29,286 bases of DNA from JBFMGS01 sp040752635 (lineage in GTDB: Bacteria; Bacillota; SHA-98; UBA4971), in contig JBFMGS010000027.1 in the NCBI GenBank assembly GCA_040752635.1, positions 1 to 29,286 of the forward strand. Reading direction: 5' to 3'. The notes beneath the pieces are model-generated. The model did not search any database and was not told the origin of the DNA. It saw only the letters and a program-made list of their open reading frames with translations. The translations under genes and the position numbers were made by a program. Of the stretch, positions 14,829 to 23,172 are shown one piece after another. Each line of letters begins with the position of its first letter. The stretch's first letter is position 1.

Positions 14829-16547
14829 TCACGGTGCTGTTTTGATTTCCAGCGACCTTAACCTGTTCAGAGCCGCTGCGATCTCGATGGACCTCGCAAG
14901 GCAGTAGTCCCCATGCATGAGGCGTGCGACCACGTCCATACCTTTCTCCCCGATATGCTGCTGTAACCGTGCGATTAACTCGGGAAGCGTCGATTTCCCG
15001 TCCAGGAGCCGCGCTTCCAGGTACCTCAGTGCGTCGGCGATGAACCGGGTCTGGCCCGGGTCCACCACCTGTTCCACGTTGCGCAGGTCGATCTCTTCGT
15101 GGCCGAGCACTATCGCATCGGTGCCCCTCGCCTTCGTTTTCGTCCTGCGATCGCCCGGCCTTGTAAAACCGAGGGAAACCGGGATCCTTTTCTGAGGGCG
15201 GAAGACATCCTGATCGCCTTCAAACTGCCGGCCCGTCCTGAAGGTCGCGGCGACCTCCCTGGCTCGTGAGGTGACGTCCAGGGGCCTGTACTCGTCCATC
15301 ATGATCACAGTGTCGGCCACGTCCAGGTAATCGCCTGAGCCCCCGAGGACGAGGACGGTAGAGATCCCGGCCTCGGCGAGGCGACGCACCCTGTCGATGA
15401 AGGGGGTGATAGGTTCCCGGTCCTTTGCCACGAGCGCCTGCATCCTGCGATCCCTGATCATGAAATTCGTGGCGGACGTGTCCTCATCGACCAGCAAGAC
15501 CTTTGCCCCAGCTTCGATGGCTTCGACGATGTTCGCGGCCTGCGAGGTGCTGCCGCTGGCGTTCTCGGTGGAGAAGTGGCGCGTGTCGGCGCCGAAAGGC
15601 AGGTTGCTGATGAAGAAGCTGATGTCGTCCTCCGTTACGGCTCGTCCGTCCTCGGCGCGGATCTTGACCGCGAGCGGGGACGTTATCACGAGTTCGCGCC
15701 CGTCGCCCGGGATGTGGTTGTATATTCCGCGCTCAATGGCGCGCAGGAGCGTTGATTTCCCGTGATATCCGCCTCCGACTATGAGGGTTACCCCTTCCGG
15801 GACGCCCATTCCGCGGACGGCTCCCCGGTTGGGGAGGGTCACCTCGACCTCGAGGGAGGGCGGGGACGCGAACGGCACTACCTTCCCTCGGTCAAGCGGG
15901 CGGTCATCCACGCCGCTCCGGCGCGGGAGTATGGAGCCGTTGGCGACGAACGCCACGAGCCGCCGCTCTTGCAGGAGTGCGCGAAGCGCCTCGGCGTCCT
16001 CCGCCACCTTGACGTGGCGGTCGAGGTCTTCCGGTCGGAGAGACGCGCAAACCAGCGTTTCCTGGACTATCCGGGGGATGGCCCTGCAGCAGATATCCTC
16101 GGCCACGTCGCCCAGTATCCTGCGCCCCGCGGCCGGGAGGCCCACCGTGAACCTGGCCTCAACCCGGTCGCCGTCTACAAGGACGGAGTTTCTCACCAGG
16201 ATCTCCTGCCCCGGGCGGGCCATGAACACGCGGCCGCTCTTGCCCGTTCCCGCGCCCTGGCCGTGCGTGAGCCTGGCTGCCGACGCGGCAAAGAGGCGCG
16301 CAAGGAAATCAGACAAAGCCACGCGCCTGATGGCAGTCTCGAGGTATCGAGCCGGAAAGCGGGCCACCGCCTGCGGGACGCGAACCCTGAACCTGCTCGG
16401 CGGGGCGAACGGGTCCGCCTGCACGTGGTCCACGTATAGCTCGAACCCGGGAAACACGTATTGTCCGCGGATGTCCTGGTATGCCTTGTAGCCTCTCCCA
16501 TCCAGGCGTAGTAGAGTCGATGCCAGGTCTCGTTGAGTGAGCGCCAA
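14829..16547 (-). CDS. ABC-class P-loop ATPase, COG3044/PF09818 family
   Basis: A 572-residue soluble ATPase of the ABC_ATPase family, whose cellular role is unknown in bacteria; a trypanosome relative, MRB1590, belongs to an RNA-editing complex. Walker A is GGGYHGKST (258-266). The ABC-type signature region is ASGSTSQAANIVEAIE (330-345), and Walker B is KVLLVDEDTSATNFM (349-363). The N-terminal 230 residues are the family-specific domain, starting DLASTLLRLDGRGYKAYQDIRGQY. No membrane segment is present. The start is TTG 16547 with GGAAGGGAG upstream, inside the end of a small upstream ORF whose stop is 5 bases before it. Length is normal for the family. Confidence 0.88.
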   Translation of the reverse strand: MALTQRDLASTLLRLDGRGYKAYQDIRGQYVFPGFELYVDHVQADPFAPPSRFRVRVPQAVARFPARYLETAIRRVALSDFLARLFAASAARLTHGQGAGTGKSGRVFMARPGQEILVRNSVLVDGDRVEARFTVGLPAAGRRILGDVAEDICCRAIPRIVQETLVCASLRPEDLDRHVKVAEDAEALRALLQERRLVAFVANGSILPRRSGVDDRPLDRGKVVPFASPPSLEVEVTLPNRGAVRGMGVPEGVTLIVGGGYHGKSTLLRAIERGIYNHIPGDGRELVITSPLAVKIRAEDGRAVTEDDISFFISNLPFGADTRHFSTENASGSTSQAANIVEAIEAGAKVLLVDEDTSATNFMIRDRRMQALVAKDREPITPFIDRVRRLAEAGISTVLVLGGSGDYLDVADTVIMMDEYRPLDVTSRAREVAATFRTGRQFEGDQDVFRPQKRIPVSLGFTRPGDRRTKTKARGTDAIVLGHEEIDLRNVEQVVDPGQTRFIADALRYLEARLLDGKSTLPELIARLQQHIGEKGMDVVARLMHGDYCLARSIEIAAALNRLRSLEIKTAP

Positions 16548-16552
16548 GTTGT

Positions 16553-16753
16553 TTATCTCCCTTCCTTTTCTTTCATATCTTCCAGGCTGCTGAAACGGGG
16601 ATGCGGTCCGAATCGAGACACCAACTGAAGCAATTGCTCCAGTTCTCCTGCCTGGAGTCTATTAGTAGGACCCAAACCGACTTCGAGACTAGGGGCTTCC
16701 AGGGTGTCGGCAGCTACCGGGCAAAGCGGACAGCGTTTCTTCTGTGCTGACAT
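16553..16753 (-). CDS. Small CxxC protein upstream of the COG3044 ATPase, hypothetical
   Basis: A 66-residue frame from ATG 16753 to TAA ending at 16553. It contains a single CPLCP pair near the N-terminus (KKRCPLCPVAAD) and a charged C-terminus (SSLEDMKEKEGR). Its stop lies 5 bases before the TTG start of the ATPase, and its last codons form the ATPase ribosome site, which suggests coupling and supports a real gene. The ribosome site of its own start is weak (AAGG). I do not recognise it. It could be a leader peptide or a two-cysteine metal-binding protein. Confidence 0.4.
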   Translation of the reverse strand: MSAQKKRCPLCPVAADTLEAPSLEVGLGPTNRLQAGELEQLLQLVSRFGPHPRFSSLEDMKEKEGR

Positions 16754-16773
16754 AGCCTTGGTAATCGGCGAAG

Positions 16774-17208
16774 TTAGGCTAGAGACTCCGGGCTGTGTAC
16801 CACAATCCCTTTGTACTTCACGAAATCCTTCGTGTTGTAGGTGCAAATGACGGAGATGTTGCAGGCTCGCATCTGGGCGACCAAGAAAGCATCAAAAACA
16901 TCCCCACCGGTCGCCGATTCTTCTTCCAGGACGTCTCGCAGATGATCCAGGGCTCTTGGACCTGCGTCGCGCACCGGAAAGATCGCCCGCAGGACCTCTA
17001 CCTGCCTCCGTGCTTCTTGAGCAGCAAGCGGCCTGGCAATCCGTCGGGGATCTGTAACAATGGCGTAAAACTCCAGTAGTATCTGCGACACGAGGACGCC
17101 ATCCACCCGCTTTGCCCGCACCGCTTCTACCAGGGCGCGGCTTGATTCGTGTTGCCGGGCGTCAGTGTTAATCGCGTAGACTAGAATGTTCGTGTCTACA
17201 AGAATCAA
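16774..17208 (-). CDS. vapC: VapC-type PIN-domain ribonuclease toxin
   Basis: A 144-residue PIN-domain protein. The acidic metal-binding residues are in place: D5 (ILVDTNILVYA), E46 (SQILLEFYAIV), D103/D106 (GGDVFDAFLVAQ) and D128 (NTKDFVKYKGI). It predicts a Mg-dependent RNase that cleaves tRNA or rRNA. The start is TTG 17208, overlapping the vapB stop in TTGA, so the two are translationally coupled. Normal length for VapC. Confidence 0.88.
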   Translation of the reverse strand: MILVDTNILVYAINTDARQHESSRALVEAVRAKRVDGVLVSQILLEFYAIVTDPRRIARPLAAQEARRQVEVLRAIFPVRDAGPRALDHLRDVLEEESATGGDVFDAFLVAQMRACNISVICTYNTKDFVKYKGIVVHSPESLA

Positions 17209-17423
17209 GATCTCAGCCTTCCTTCGTATATCTCTGCCCGACTCAAAGGCTTTACCTCGCCTAAGCTAAACTTCCCGAGAGTCGCCGGCACCTTAGAAGG
17301 AAGGTAGCGTTCGAGAGCCTCCATGATGAGCTCGTTTTTTGGGCGCCCGGTAAGTTCGGCGGTCTGCTCCAGGAGGGTCAGTATCTCAGCCTTCTCTTTG
17401 GGAATGTAGACGTTGAGCTGCAT
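17205..17423 (-). CDS. vapB: VapB-type ribbon-helix-helix antitoxin
   Basis: A 72-residue protein from ATG 17423, with GAGGAGG nine bases upstream. The N-terminal half is a CopG/ribbon-helix-helix fold: strand MQLNVYIPKEKAEIL, then TAELTGRPKNELIMEALERYL. The C-terminal tail (GKFSLGEVKPLSRAEIYEGR) is the expected toxin-binding segment. It should neutralise the downstream VapC and repress its own promoter. Confidence 0.85.
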   Translation of the reverse strand: MQLNVYIPKEKAEILTLLEQTAELTGRPKNELIMEALERYLPSKVPATLGKFSLGEVKPLSRAEIYEGRLRS

Positions 17424-17461
17424 AGCGATCGCCTCCTCGTAGGTTAATATGGTCTATCTGA

Positions 17462-17496
17462 ATGATAACATACCCACTATGTATACTCAATACATA
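17462..17496 (-). promoter_or_regulatory. vapBC promoter with overlapping inverted repeat
   Basis: Read on the minus strand, TTGAGT (17485-17490) and TATCAT (17462-17467) are 17 bp apart. The inverted repeat TATGTAT/ATACATA (17478-17484 and 17490-17496, 5-bp spacer) covers the -35 and is the natural candidate for VapB binding. The region is markedly AT-rich against its surroundings. Confidence 0.65.
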
Positions 17497-17649
17497 TATC
17501 TGTTCTCTGCGCAGTATCCTGCGAGTGCGCAGTGCTGTGGCCCGATCTCGTGTCTTTCTTTCGCGTAGCGGACATACGCACGATCATGAAAACATGAAAA
17601 CTTTTATTGCGAAAGCAGGATTTCGCGAGCGGGCGAAGAAACATTGAAA

Positions 17650-17663
17650 CTGAAACGTTAAAG
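17650..17663. promoter_or_regulatory. Candidate LacI-family operator upstream of the regulator gene
   Basis: CTGAAACGTTAAAG matches the perfect palindrome at 18906 in 12 of 14 positions and has the central AACGTT-like core that LacI-family dimers prefer. It is 128 bp before the regulator's ATG, consistent with autoregulation. Confidence 0.6.
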
Positions 17664-17791
17664 TGCAGGATCTGAAGTGCTATGGATGTCGTGGAACACT
17701 CGCGGAAGTGCGCTGTAGGGAATCTCGTGAAGAAGTCAACTACTTACCGGGGACGAGACGTGATACCGCCTGCAGGAGGAGTTCCGGCACA

Positions 17792-18841
17792 ATGCCTGTA
17801 ACGATTAAGGACATCGCCAGAGTCGTTGGCGTGTCCCCCACCGCGGTATCGCGGGCGCTCAACGACCACAGAGACATTGGCGAAGAAACGCGGATGAAGA
17901 TAAAGCGGGTCGCGCGCGAGCTCGGGTATCGTCGCAACGCCATTGCGAGGGGACTTGTGAGAAACAAGACCGACACCGTAGGGCTGTTTGTCCTCGGTAG
18001 GGGCGGGAGCGGGTTTGGCGATCCGTTTGCGTACGAGGTCATACTGGGAGTCATGGACACCGTGAGCGCCGCCGGGTACGACCTTGTTCTCTACGGCGTG
18101 GGCGGCCAGGCTGGCGCCACAGCGTCCTACGTCGGGAAGTGCAAAGAGCGGAGGGTGGATGGGGTCATCCTGATGGGCATCAGGACTGACGATCCCCAAT
18201 ACCGGGCTCTGGGCGAACTTGACGTGCCTTGCGTGCTGATTGACGTGGCTCCGCCACGCCAGGGGATCGGCTTCGTGTCATCGGATAATGTTTCCGGGGC
18301 CAAGCAGGCAGTGGAGCATCTCCTGGCCCTGGGCCACGCGAGGATAGCAATGCTCAACGGCCATGAGTTTGCCACTGTAAGCAGGGAAAGACTGGAGGGC
18401 TACAAGCTCGGCCTGATGAACGCGGGTTTGCCGTACGACCCGGATCTCACGTTCGCGGGGGACTTTTCCCAGGAAAGTGGCGTCAGAGCTGCGGAATACT
18501 TTCTAGGTTTACCGGCGGGGAAACGGCCGACCGGGATCGTGTCGGCAAGCGACATCATGGCGATCGGCCTCATCCAAGGGCTAAAGGCGCGCGGCCTGCG
18601 GGTACCGGAGGATATGTCCGTTGTTGGTTTTGACGACATTCCCAGCGCCGAACACGTGGATCCGCCCCTGACGACTGTCAGGCAGGGCCGGTACAACCTC
18701 GGCGCGACTGCGGCCCGGATGGTGATCCAGGGTGTGGAAGAGGGAGGATCGCATCCTGCGCTTGCTACCCCGGGTGTTCGGCTGGCAACACAGCTCGTCG
18801 TGAGGGGTTCGACGGCACGGCCCGGTCAGCCAGGCGCATAG
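17792..18841 (+). CDS. LacI-family transcriptional repressor
   Basis: A 349-residue regulator from ATG 17792, with AGGAGG 12 bases upstream; the longer open frame to 17663 has no family sequence. Residues 3-25 are the LacI HTH (TIKDIARVVGVSPTAVSRAL), followed by the hinge (LGYRRNAIARGLVRNKTDTVG). The periplasmic-binding-like sensor domain fills the rest, with motifs RVDGVILMG, HARIAMLNG, GIVSASDIMAIGLIQGL and PEDMSVVGFDDIP. It heads a disaccharide locus (HAD, GH65, transporter), so it probably derepresses those genes when their sugar is present. Two matching palindromes, upstream of this gene and upstream of the HAD gene, are its likely operators. Confidence 0.9.
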   Translation: MPVTIKDIARVVGVSPTAVSRALNDHRDIGEETRMKIKRVARELGYRRNAIARGLVRNKTDTVGLFVLGRGGSGFGDPFAYEVILGVMDTVSAAGYDLVLYGVGGQAGATASYVGKCKERRVDGVILMGIRTDDPQYRALGELDVPCVLIDVAPPRQGIGFVSSDNVSGAKQAVEHLLALGHARIAMLNGHEFATVSRERLEGYKLGLMNAGLPYDPDLTFAGDFSQESGVRAAEYFLGLPAGKRPTGIVSASDIMAIGLIQGLKARGLRVPEDMSVVGFDDIPSAEHVDPPLTTVRQGRYNLGATAARMVIQGVEEGGSHPALATPGVRLATQLVVRGSTARPGQPGA

Positions 18842-18905
18842 GAGGCACTGTCTCGATCGTGTTTGCGAGGAGTGCTGCAGGAGACCGTTGATTCTTGCCA
18901 TTCAG

Positions 18906-18919
18906 CTTTAACGTTAAAG
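18906..18919. promoter_or_regulatory. Perfect 14-bp palindrome, candidate LacI operator
   Basis: CTTTAACGTTAAAG is fully symmetric. It lies between the regulator stop (18841) and the HAD phosphatase start (18979). A -35-like TTGATT begins 18 bp before its centre, so binding here would block transcription of the HAD/GH65 genes. Its near-copy at 17650 strengthens the assignment. Confidence 0.7.
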
Positions 18920-18978
18920 TTGGGAATGAGTGGGTTCTATGGGGCGGGTTTCTGAGTGGGAGTGGGAGAGAGATTGAT

Positions 18979-19959
18979 ATGAATATAGACCTTCTTGCTA
19001 GAAGGGGTCTCGCGGGAAGCGTCCCGTCCCCGCAGGGAAACATCGCCTCGCCCGTGGAGATAGGCTTACCCCCGGGTCTTAAAAGGGCATTCCGCATAAT
19101 TGCGTTCGACTGGGACGGCACTGCTGTCCCGTCCAGGCGGCACCCGGCTGACGAGGTCATCGCCAGGGTGAATCCCCTCTTGCGCGCAGATATCAGGTGC
19201 GTTGTCATAACCGGGACCAATTTCCCAAATATTGACTCTCAGTTCACGAGCAGGCTCGACCCGCATTCAAGGCGCCACGTTTACGTGTGCGCAAACCGTG
19301 GCTCGGAAGTTTTCGGGTTTGATGAGGCTGGCGAAACCGTGGTCTTACACCGAAGGGAGGCCACTCCTGAAGAGAATCGCGCCATGGACGAAGTCGCGAC
19401 CGGCGCGCGGGATGAGCTTCGCGAACGTTACGGCCTGGTGACTGAAGTGATCTTCAACAGGCTGAACCGCCGCAAGCTGGATCTCATCCCGGTTCCCGAA
19501 TGGGCGGACCCGCCAAAGGAGATGATCGCCAGGCTTCTCGAGGCGGTGGAAGTGAGGCTTGCTTCGGCGGGCGTCCCAGACGGCATAAAGGGCGTCATCA
19601 AGATGGTGGAGGCCCGGTCCAGGGCCACCGGGTTCGATTTCAGGATCACGACAGACGTGAAGCACGTGGAAGTTGGGCTTACAGACAAGAGGGACTCTGT
19701 GGTTTACATAATGCACAATATCGCCGCTCCCGCGGGAATTCGTCCATGCGAGGTGCTGTTCCTCGGGGACGAGTTCGGGCCTGTAGGAGGGTTTGAGGGG
19801 AGCGATTCCAAGATGATTGTGGCCTGTGCCGAAGGCGCGGTGTTCGCCTCGGTGGGCGCCGAGCCTGGCGGCGTGCCCGAGGGCGTGATCAGATACGGCC
19901 GGGGCGCTCCGGGGTTTCTGGAGATTCTCGATTGCCAATTGGCCCTGCACCGCGCATAG
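18979..19959 (+). CDS. HAD-superfamily sugar phosphatase-like protein
   Basis: A 326-residue protein from ATG 18979 (GGGAGAGAGA upstream); earlier in-frame starts would put the operator inside the gene. HAD motif I is FDWDGTAV with D44 and D46, motif II is VVITGTN (T78), and motif IV is FLGDEFGPVGGFEGSD with D264, E265 and D276. A large cap between motifs II and IV (about residues 82-255) fits the Cof/sucrose-phosphate/trehalose-phosphate phosphatase group and not beta-phosphoglucomutase. It overlaps the open frame of, and ends 45 bp before, the GH65 gene. The substrate is probably a sugar phosphate from the GH65 pathway, but this is inferred from position only. Confidence 0.75.
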   Translation: MNIDLLARRGLAGSVPSPQGNIASPVEIGLPPGLKRAFRIIAFDWDGTAVPSRRHPADEVIARVNPLLRADIRCVVITGTNFPNIDSQFTSRLDPHSRRHVYVCANRGSEVFGFDEAGETVVLHRREATPEENRAMDEVATGARDELRERYGLVTEVIFNRLNRRKLDLIPVPEWADPPKEMIARLLEAVEVRLASAGVPDGIKGVIKMVEARSRATGFDFRITTDVKHVEVGLTDKRDSVVYIMHNIAAPAGIRPCEVLFLGDEFGPVGGFEGSDSKMIVACAEGAVFASVGAEPGGVPEGVIRYGRGAPGFLEILDCQLALHRA

Positions 19960-20003
19960 CAGCGGGCGAGGAACGAAACCGGGGATCAAACGGAGGGAAA
20001 CAG

Positions 20004-22865
20004 TTGGAGCGAGGTTGGTGCATTGCTGAGGACGCATTCGAGGCTTCGAAAGCGGGGCACAAGGAAACCCTGTATACGCTGGGTAACGGCTACCTCGGGG
20101 TAAGAGGGGCGCCCGAAGAAGGCCACCCGGTGGCAACCACTGCGACGTTTATCGCCGGGGTGTTCGACGCCGCAGCGGGCGCCGTGCCGGAGCTTGTTGT
20201 GGCGCCCGACTGGATCGGGATGCGCATCTTCATAGGCGGCGAGGAGTTTAGCATGGAGGCGGGCGAGATCCTGGAGTTCAGGCGGGCGCTGGATATGCGC
20301 GACGGCGTGTTGGAACGCACGGTGAGATGGAAGGACGCCTGCGGCCGGGTCACGCGGTTCACGTGGCGAAGGATCGTGTCCATGGCCGACATACATGCTG
20401 CCGCCATCAGCCTTTCCATTGTGGCCGAAAACCACGATTCCGAGATCGTAGTAGACGCCTTCATTGACGGGAACGTTTCGAATGCAAGAACTGTCCACCT
20501 TGATGTTGTGGGTCGAGGGTGGAGCGAAGAGAGCAGGGCCGTTCCCGCCGAGTTTCGGCGCGATGCGGGAAGCGTTCCGTGGCGCCGCGCTGCGCAGTTG
20601 CCTTTACCCGGGTCGGGCACGGCGCGCGGAGCGAGTGGCCAGCCGGAGTGGGGGGCGCCGGGCGAGCAGGGCTGCAACGAGGCAGGGGGCGCGGACGATA
20701 CCTCCAGAGCGGGAACGGGGGGCGAGCAGTGTGCGGTGTTCGGGCCCTGGTATCTTGTGACGCGAACGCGCAACTCGGGCATCGTGATAGCGGAGGCGGC
20801 GGCGCTTGCAGTGCACGGCGCCGACGAGATCGTGATACTCGACCGGGCACCAGGGGGCGGTGCGGACGCAGGGCTGCCTGGTGGGACGGCAGAGGTCGGT
20901 GCAAGGGCGTCGTCTTGTGGCAAGGTGGCCGGGGCCGTCCTGAAACTTCGTTGCCGCCGGGGCGAGCCTGTGGTTATCGAGAAATACGCCGGGTTTGGGA
21001 CGTCCCTTGACACAGATGCGGATGCTCTATCCATCGCGGTGGGTGCCGCTAGGCGCGGCGCGGTCTGCCGCTTCGAGGGGCTCCTCGAGGAGCACCGGCG
21101 GGTCTGGCATGAGATCTGGGACCGCTGCGACATCGTTATCGAGGGCGACGATTACGCCCAGCAGGCGGTGCGCTTTGCGATATTCCAGATGGTGCAGGCC
21201 GCGCCGCGCCATACAGATCGTGTAAGCATCGGCGCCCGCGGCCTTTCAGGCGAGGGTTACAGGGGGCACGTTTTCTGGGATACCGAAACGTTTGTCGTGC
21301 CGTTCTTCACCTACACTCTGCCGGAGGTCGCTCGTAACCTGCTCGGTTACAGGTATCACACTCTTGGGGCGGCGCGAAAGAACGCTGCATCCAAAGGCTT
21401 CAGGGGAGCAATGTACGCGTGGGAGAGCGCGGACACCGGCGAGGAAACCACGCCTGCCTGGGGCGATCCGCATCCCGTGACCGGAGAGCGGAGGCGCATC
21501 CTGTGTGGCGACCTGGAGCACCACATTACGGCAGATATAGCCTTCGCGGTATGGCAGTACTACATGGTCACGGGCGACGAGGAGTTTCTGACCGAGCGGG
21601 GCGCAGAGATCCTTCTTGAGACCGGGAGGTTTTGGGCGAGCCGGGCATCTTATAACGCTTCCGAGGGTGTATACGAGATCTTGCATGTTATCGGGCCGGA
21701 CGAGTACCACGAAGATGTCAACAACAACTTCTTTACAAATGTCATGGCTCGTTGGAACATCCGGGCGGCGCTTGCCGTGGCTGACTACCTCATGGCGTGC
21801 CACCCTTCGGAGTGGGCAGATCTGGCTTACCGCATCGGGGTTAACCCGGATGAGTTAGCATTTATGGCCCAGGTCGCAGACGGGCTAGTGTGCGGCCGTT
21901 TTCTGCACGAGCCGCAGATCGATGGCGATGGGAGCACCCTGGCTGCAGGGAGGACCCTGGAACGCATGCCTGGAGAACCGGGGCCGCGCTGCGGCGGAAC
22001 AGAAGTCGGTTCGCCTCTCGAGTCCGCCGAGCCTGGCCTGCAGCCTGGGGACCCGCAGGACGACCTGCCCCGTGCTCCTCAAAGTAGCCTACGTTGTGGA
22101 CACGAGGCTCTCTCGTCCTGGGAAGTGCAGGCCCGCCGACTTGGGCTTGGCCCAGGACCGGTGCTGGAGCAGTTCGATGGCTTCGGAAACCTCCTGGACG
22201 TGGACGTTTCGGCCTACGGCGCTCGCTCCAAGCCTATGGAGGCGGTCCTCGGCACCGAGGTTGTCCACAGGTCCAAAGTGGTGAAGCAACCGGATGTGCT
22301 GATGGCGCTGTACCTCCTGGGGGATGACGTTCTTTCACAAGTCTGCAGGCTCACACGGCAGAGCGGACCCGAGCAGGAGTGGAGTCGTGAACGAATGGAA
22401 GAGGTCTTGAGGGCCAACTGGTACTACTACGAGCCCAGGACCGACCACGGCTCGTCTCTGAGTTTCGCCATTCACTCTGCTCTGGCGAGCAGGATGAGGC
22501 TGCACAAGGAAGCCTACCGCTACTTCGTTCGAGCGGCAGAGATAGATCTCGAAGACGCAATGGGCAATGCCGCCAACGGTGTCCACATGGCAACGCAAGG
22601 GGGCTTGTGGCAGGCGGTCGTTATGGGGTTCGCAGGCGTCCGGGCCAGCATCGGCTTGGCTGACCCGAGGCGCTGGTGGACCCGCCGTGAGCCCGGGCCG
22701 GCGTGCCCGCTCAAGGGGGAGCACGGCGCAGTCCGTCCGTCTATGGGCGGATTCTGCGTATATCCTGGATTCCCGGCGAACTGGCGGCGGGTCTCCATCC
22801 CCTTTATGTGGCGTGGTAGGCAGGTCCGCCTCGAGATCTCGATCTCGGGGCTTCAAAGATGCTAA
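20004..22865 (+). CDS. Glycoside hydrolase family 65 disaccharide phosphorylase
   Basis: GH65 enzymes split alpha-glucosyl disaccharides (trehalose, kojibiose, nigerose, maltose) with phosphate to give beta-glucose-1-phosphate. TTG 20004 is chosen (GGAGGG six bases upstream), giving 953 residues. Landmarks: N-terminal ETLYTLGNGYLGVRGAPEEG (21-40), substrate motif WDTE (425-428), catalytic acid Glu567 in GPDEYHEDVNNNFFTN, and phosphate-site His815 in DHGSSLSFAIHS. It is longer than the usual 750-800 because of low-complexity Gly/Pro/Ala insertions at about residues 192-247, 275-305 and 636-721. These would be surface loops. The DEYHE form resembles trehalose/kojibiose-type enzymes, but specificity cannot be fixed. 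No beta-phosphoglucomutase is adjacent. Confidence 0.9.
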   Translation: MERGWCIAEDAFEASKAGHKETLYTLGNGYLGVRGAPEEGHPVATTATFIAGVFDAAAGAVPELVVAPDWIGMRIFIGGEEFSMEAGEILEFRRALDMRDGVLERTVRWKDACGRVTRFTWRRIVSMADIHAAAISLSIVAENHDSEIVVDAFIDGNVSNARTVHLDVVGRGWSEESRAVPAEFRRDAGSVPWRRAAQLPLPGSGTARGASGQPEWGAPGEQGCNEAGGADDTSRAGTGGEQCAVFGPWYLVTRTRNSGIVIAEAAALAVHGADEIVILDRAPGGGADAGLPGGTAEVGARASSCGKVAGAVLKLRCRRGEPVVIEKYAGFGTSLDTDADALSIAVGAARRGAVCRFEGLLEEHRRVWHEIWDRCDIVIEGDDYAQQAVRFAIFQMVQAAPRHTDRVSIGARGLSGEGYRGHVFWDTETFVVPFFTYTLPEVARNLLGYRYHTLGAARKNAASKGFRGAMYAWESADTGEETTPAWGDPHPVTGERRRILCGDLEHHITADIAFAVWQYYMVTGDEEFLTERGAEILLETGRFWASRASYNASEGVYEILHVIGPDEYHEDVNNNFFTNVMARWNIRAALAVADYLMACHPSEWADLAYRIGVNPDELAFMAQVADGLVCGRFLHEPQIDGDGSTLAAGRTLERMPGEPGPRCGGTEVGSPLESAEPGLQPGDPQDDLPRAPQSSLRCGHEALSSWEVQARRLGLGPGPVLEQFDGFGNLLDVDVSAYGARSKPMEAVLGTEVVHRSKVVKQPDVLMALYLLGDDVLSQVCRLTRQSGPEQEWSRERMEEVLRANWYYYEPRTDHGSSLSFAIHSALASRMRLHKEAYRYFVRAAEIDLEDAMGNAANGVHMATQGGLWQAVVMGFAGVRASIGLADPRRWWTRREPGPACPLKGEHGAVRPSMGGFCVYPGFPANWRRVSIPFMWRGRQVRLEISISGLQRC

Positions 22866-23172
22866 GTGGAGGGCTTCCGCGGGGAGTACGGCCTTATCCC
22901 CCCGGTCAGAGCACAGGCTCGCGGCGGTGGGCCTCGGTCAAGGAGGTCGAGCGTATCCCGGGATTGCCTGCTGCAGGGCGCCGAATCCTTGGGAAGGATG
23001 GCGTCCATCTCCTGGAGCCGCCGTAGCTGGAGGCTCGGCTCCGCAAGGGGTGAGGCCGGCCACAAGTTGTTCTAGTCAAGGGGGGTGGGAGAGGAAATCG
23101 CTCATTTGAGTTACCCGGTGTGAACTGGTTCCATCCAACTACTCCAAATCGGGCAAAGGAGGGTAACCGAGG
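22866..23172 (+). other. Intergenic region between GH65 gene and transporter operon
   Basis: These 307 bp are GC-rich with short stems (GGAGCCGCCG...CGGCTCC near 23014-23042). No LacI palindrome of the type seen at 18906 and no convincing -35/-10 pair is visible. A strong ribosome site, AAAGGAGGG, precedes the next gene. The transporter may be transcribed through from the GH65 gene. Confidence 0.35.
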
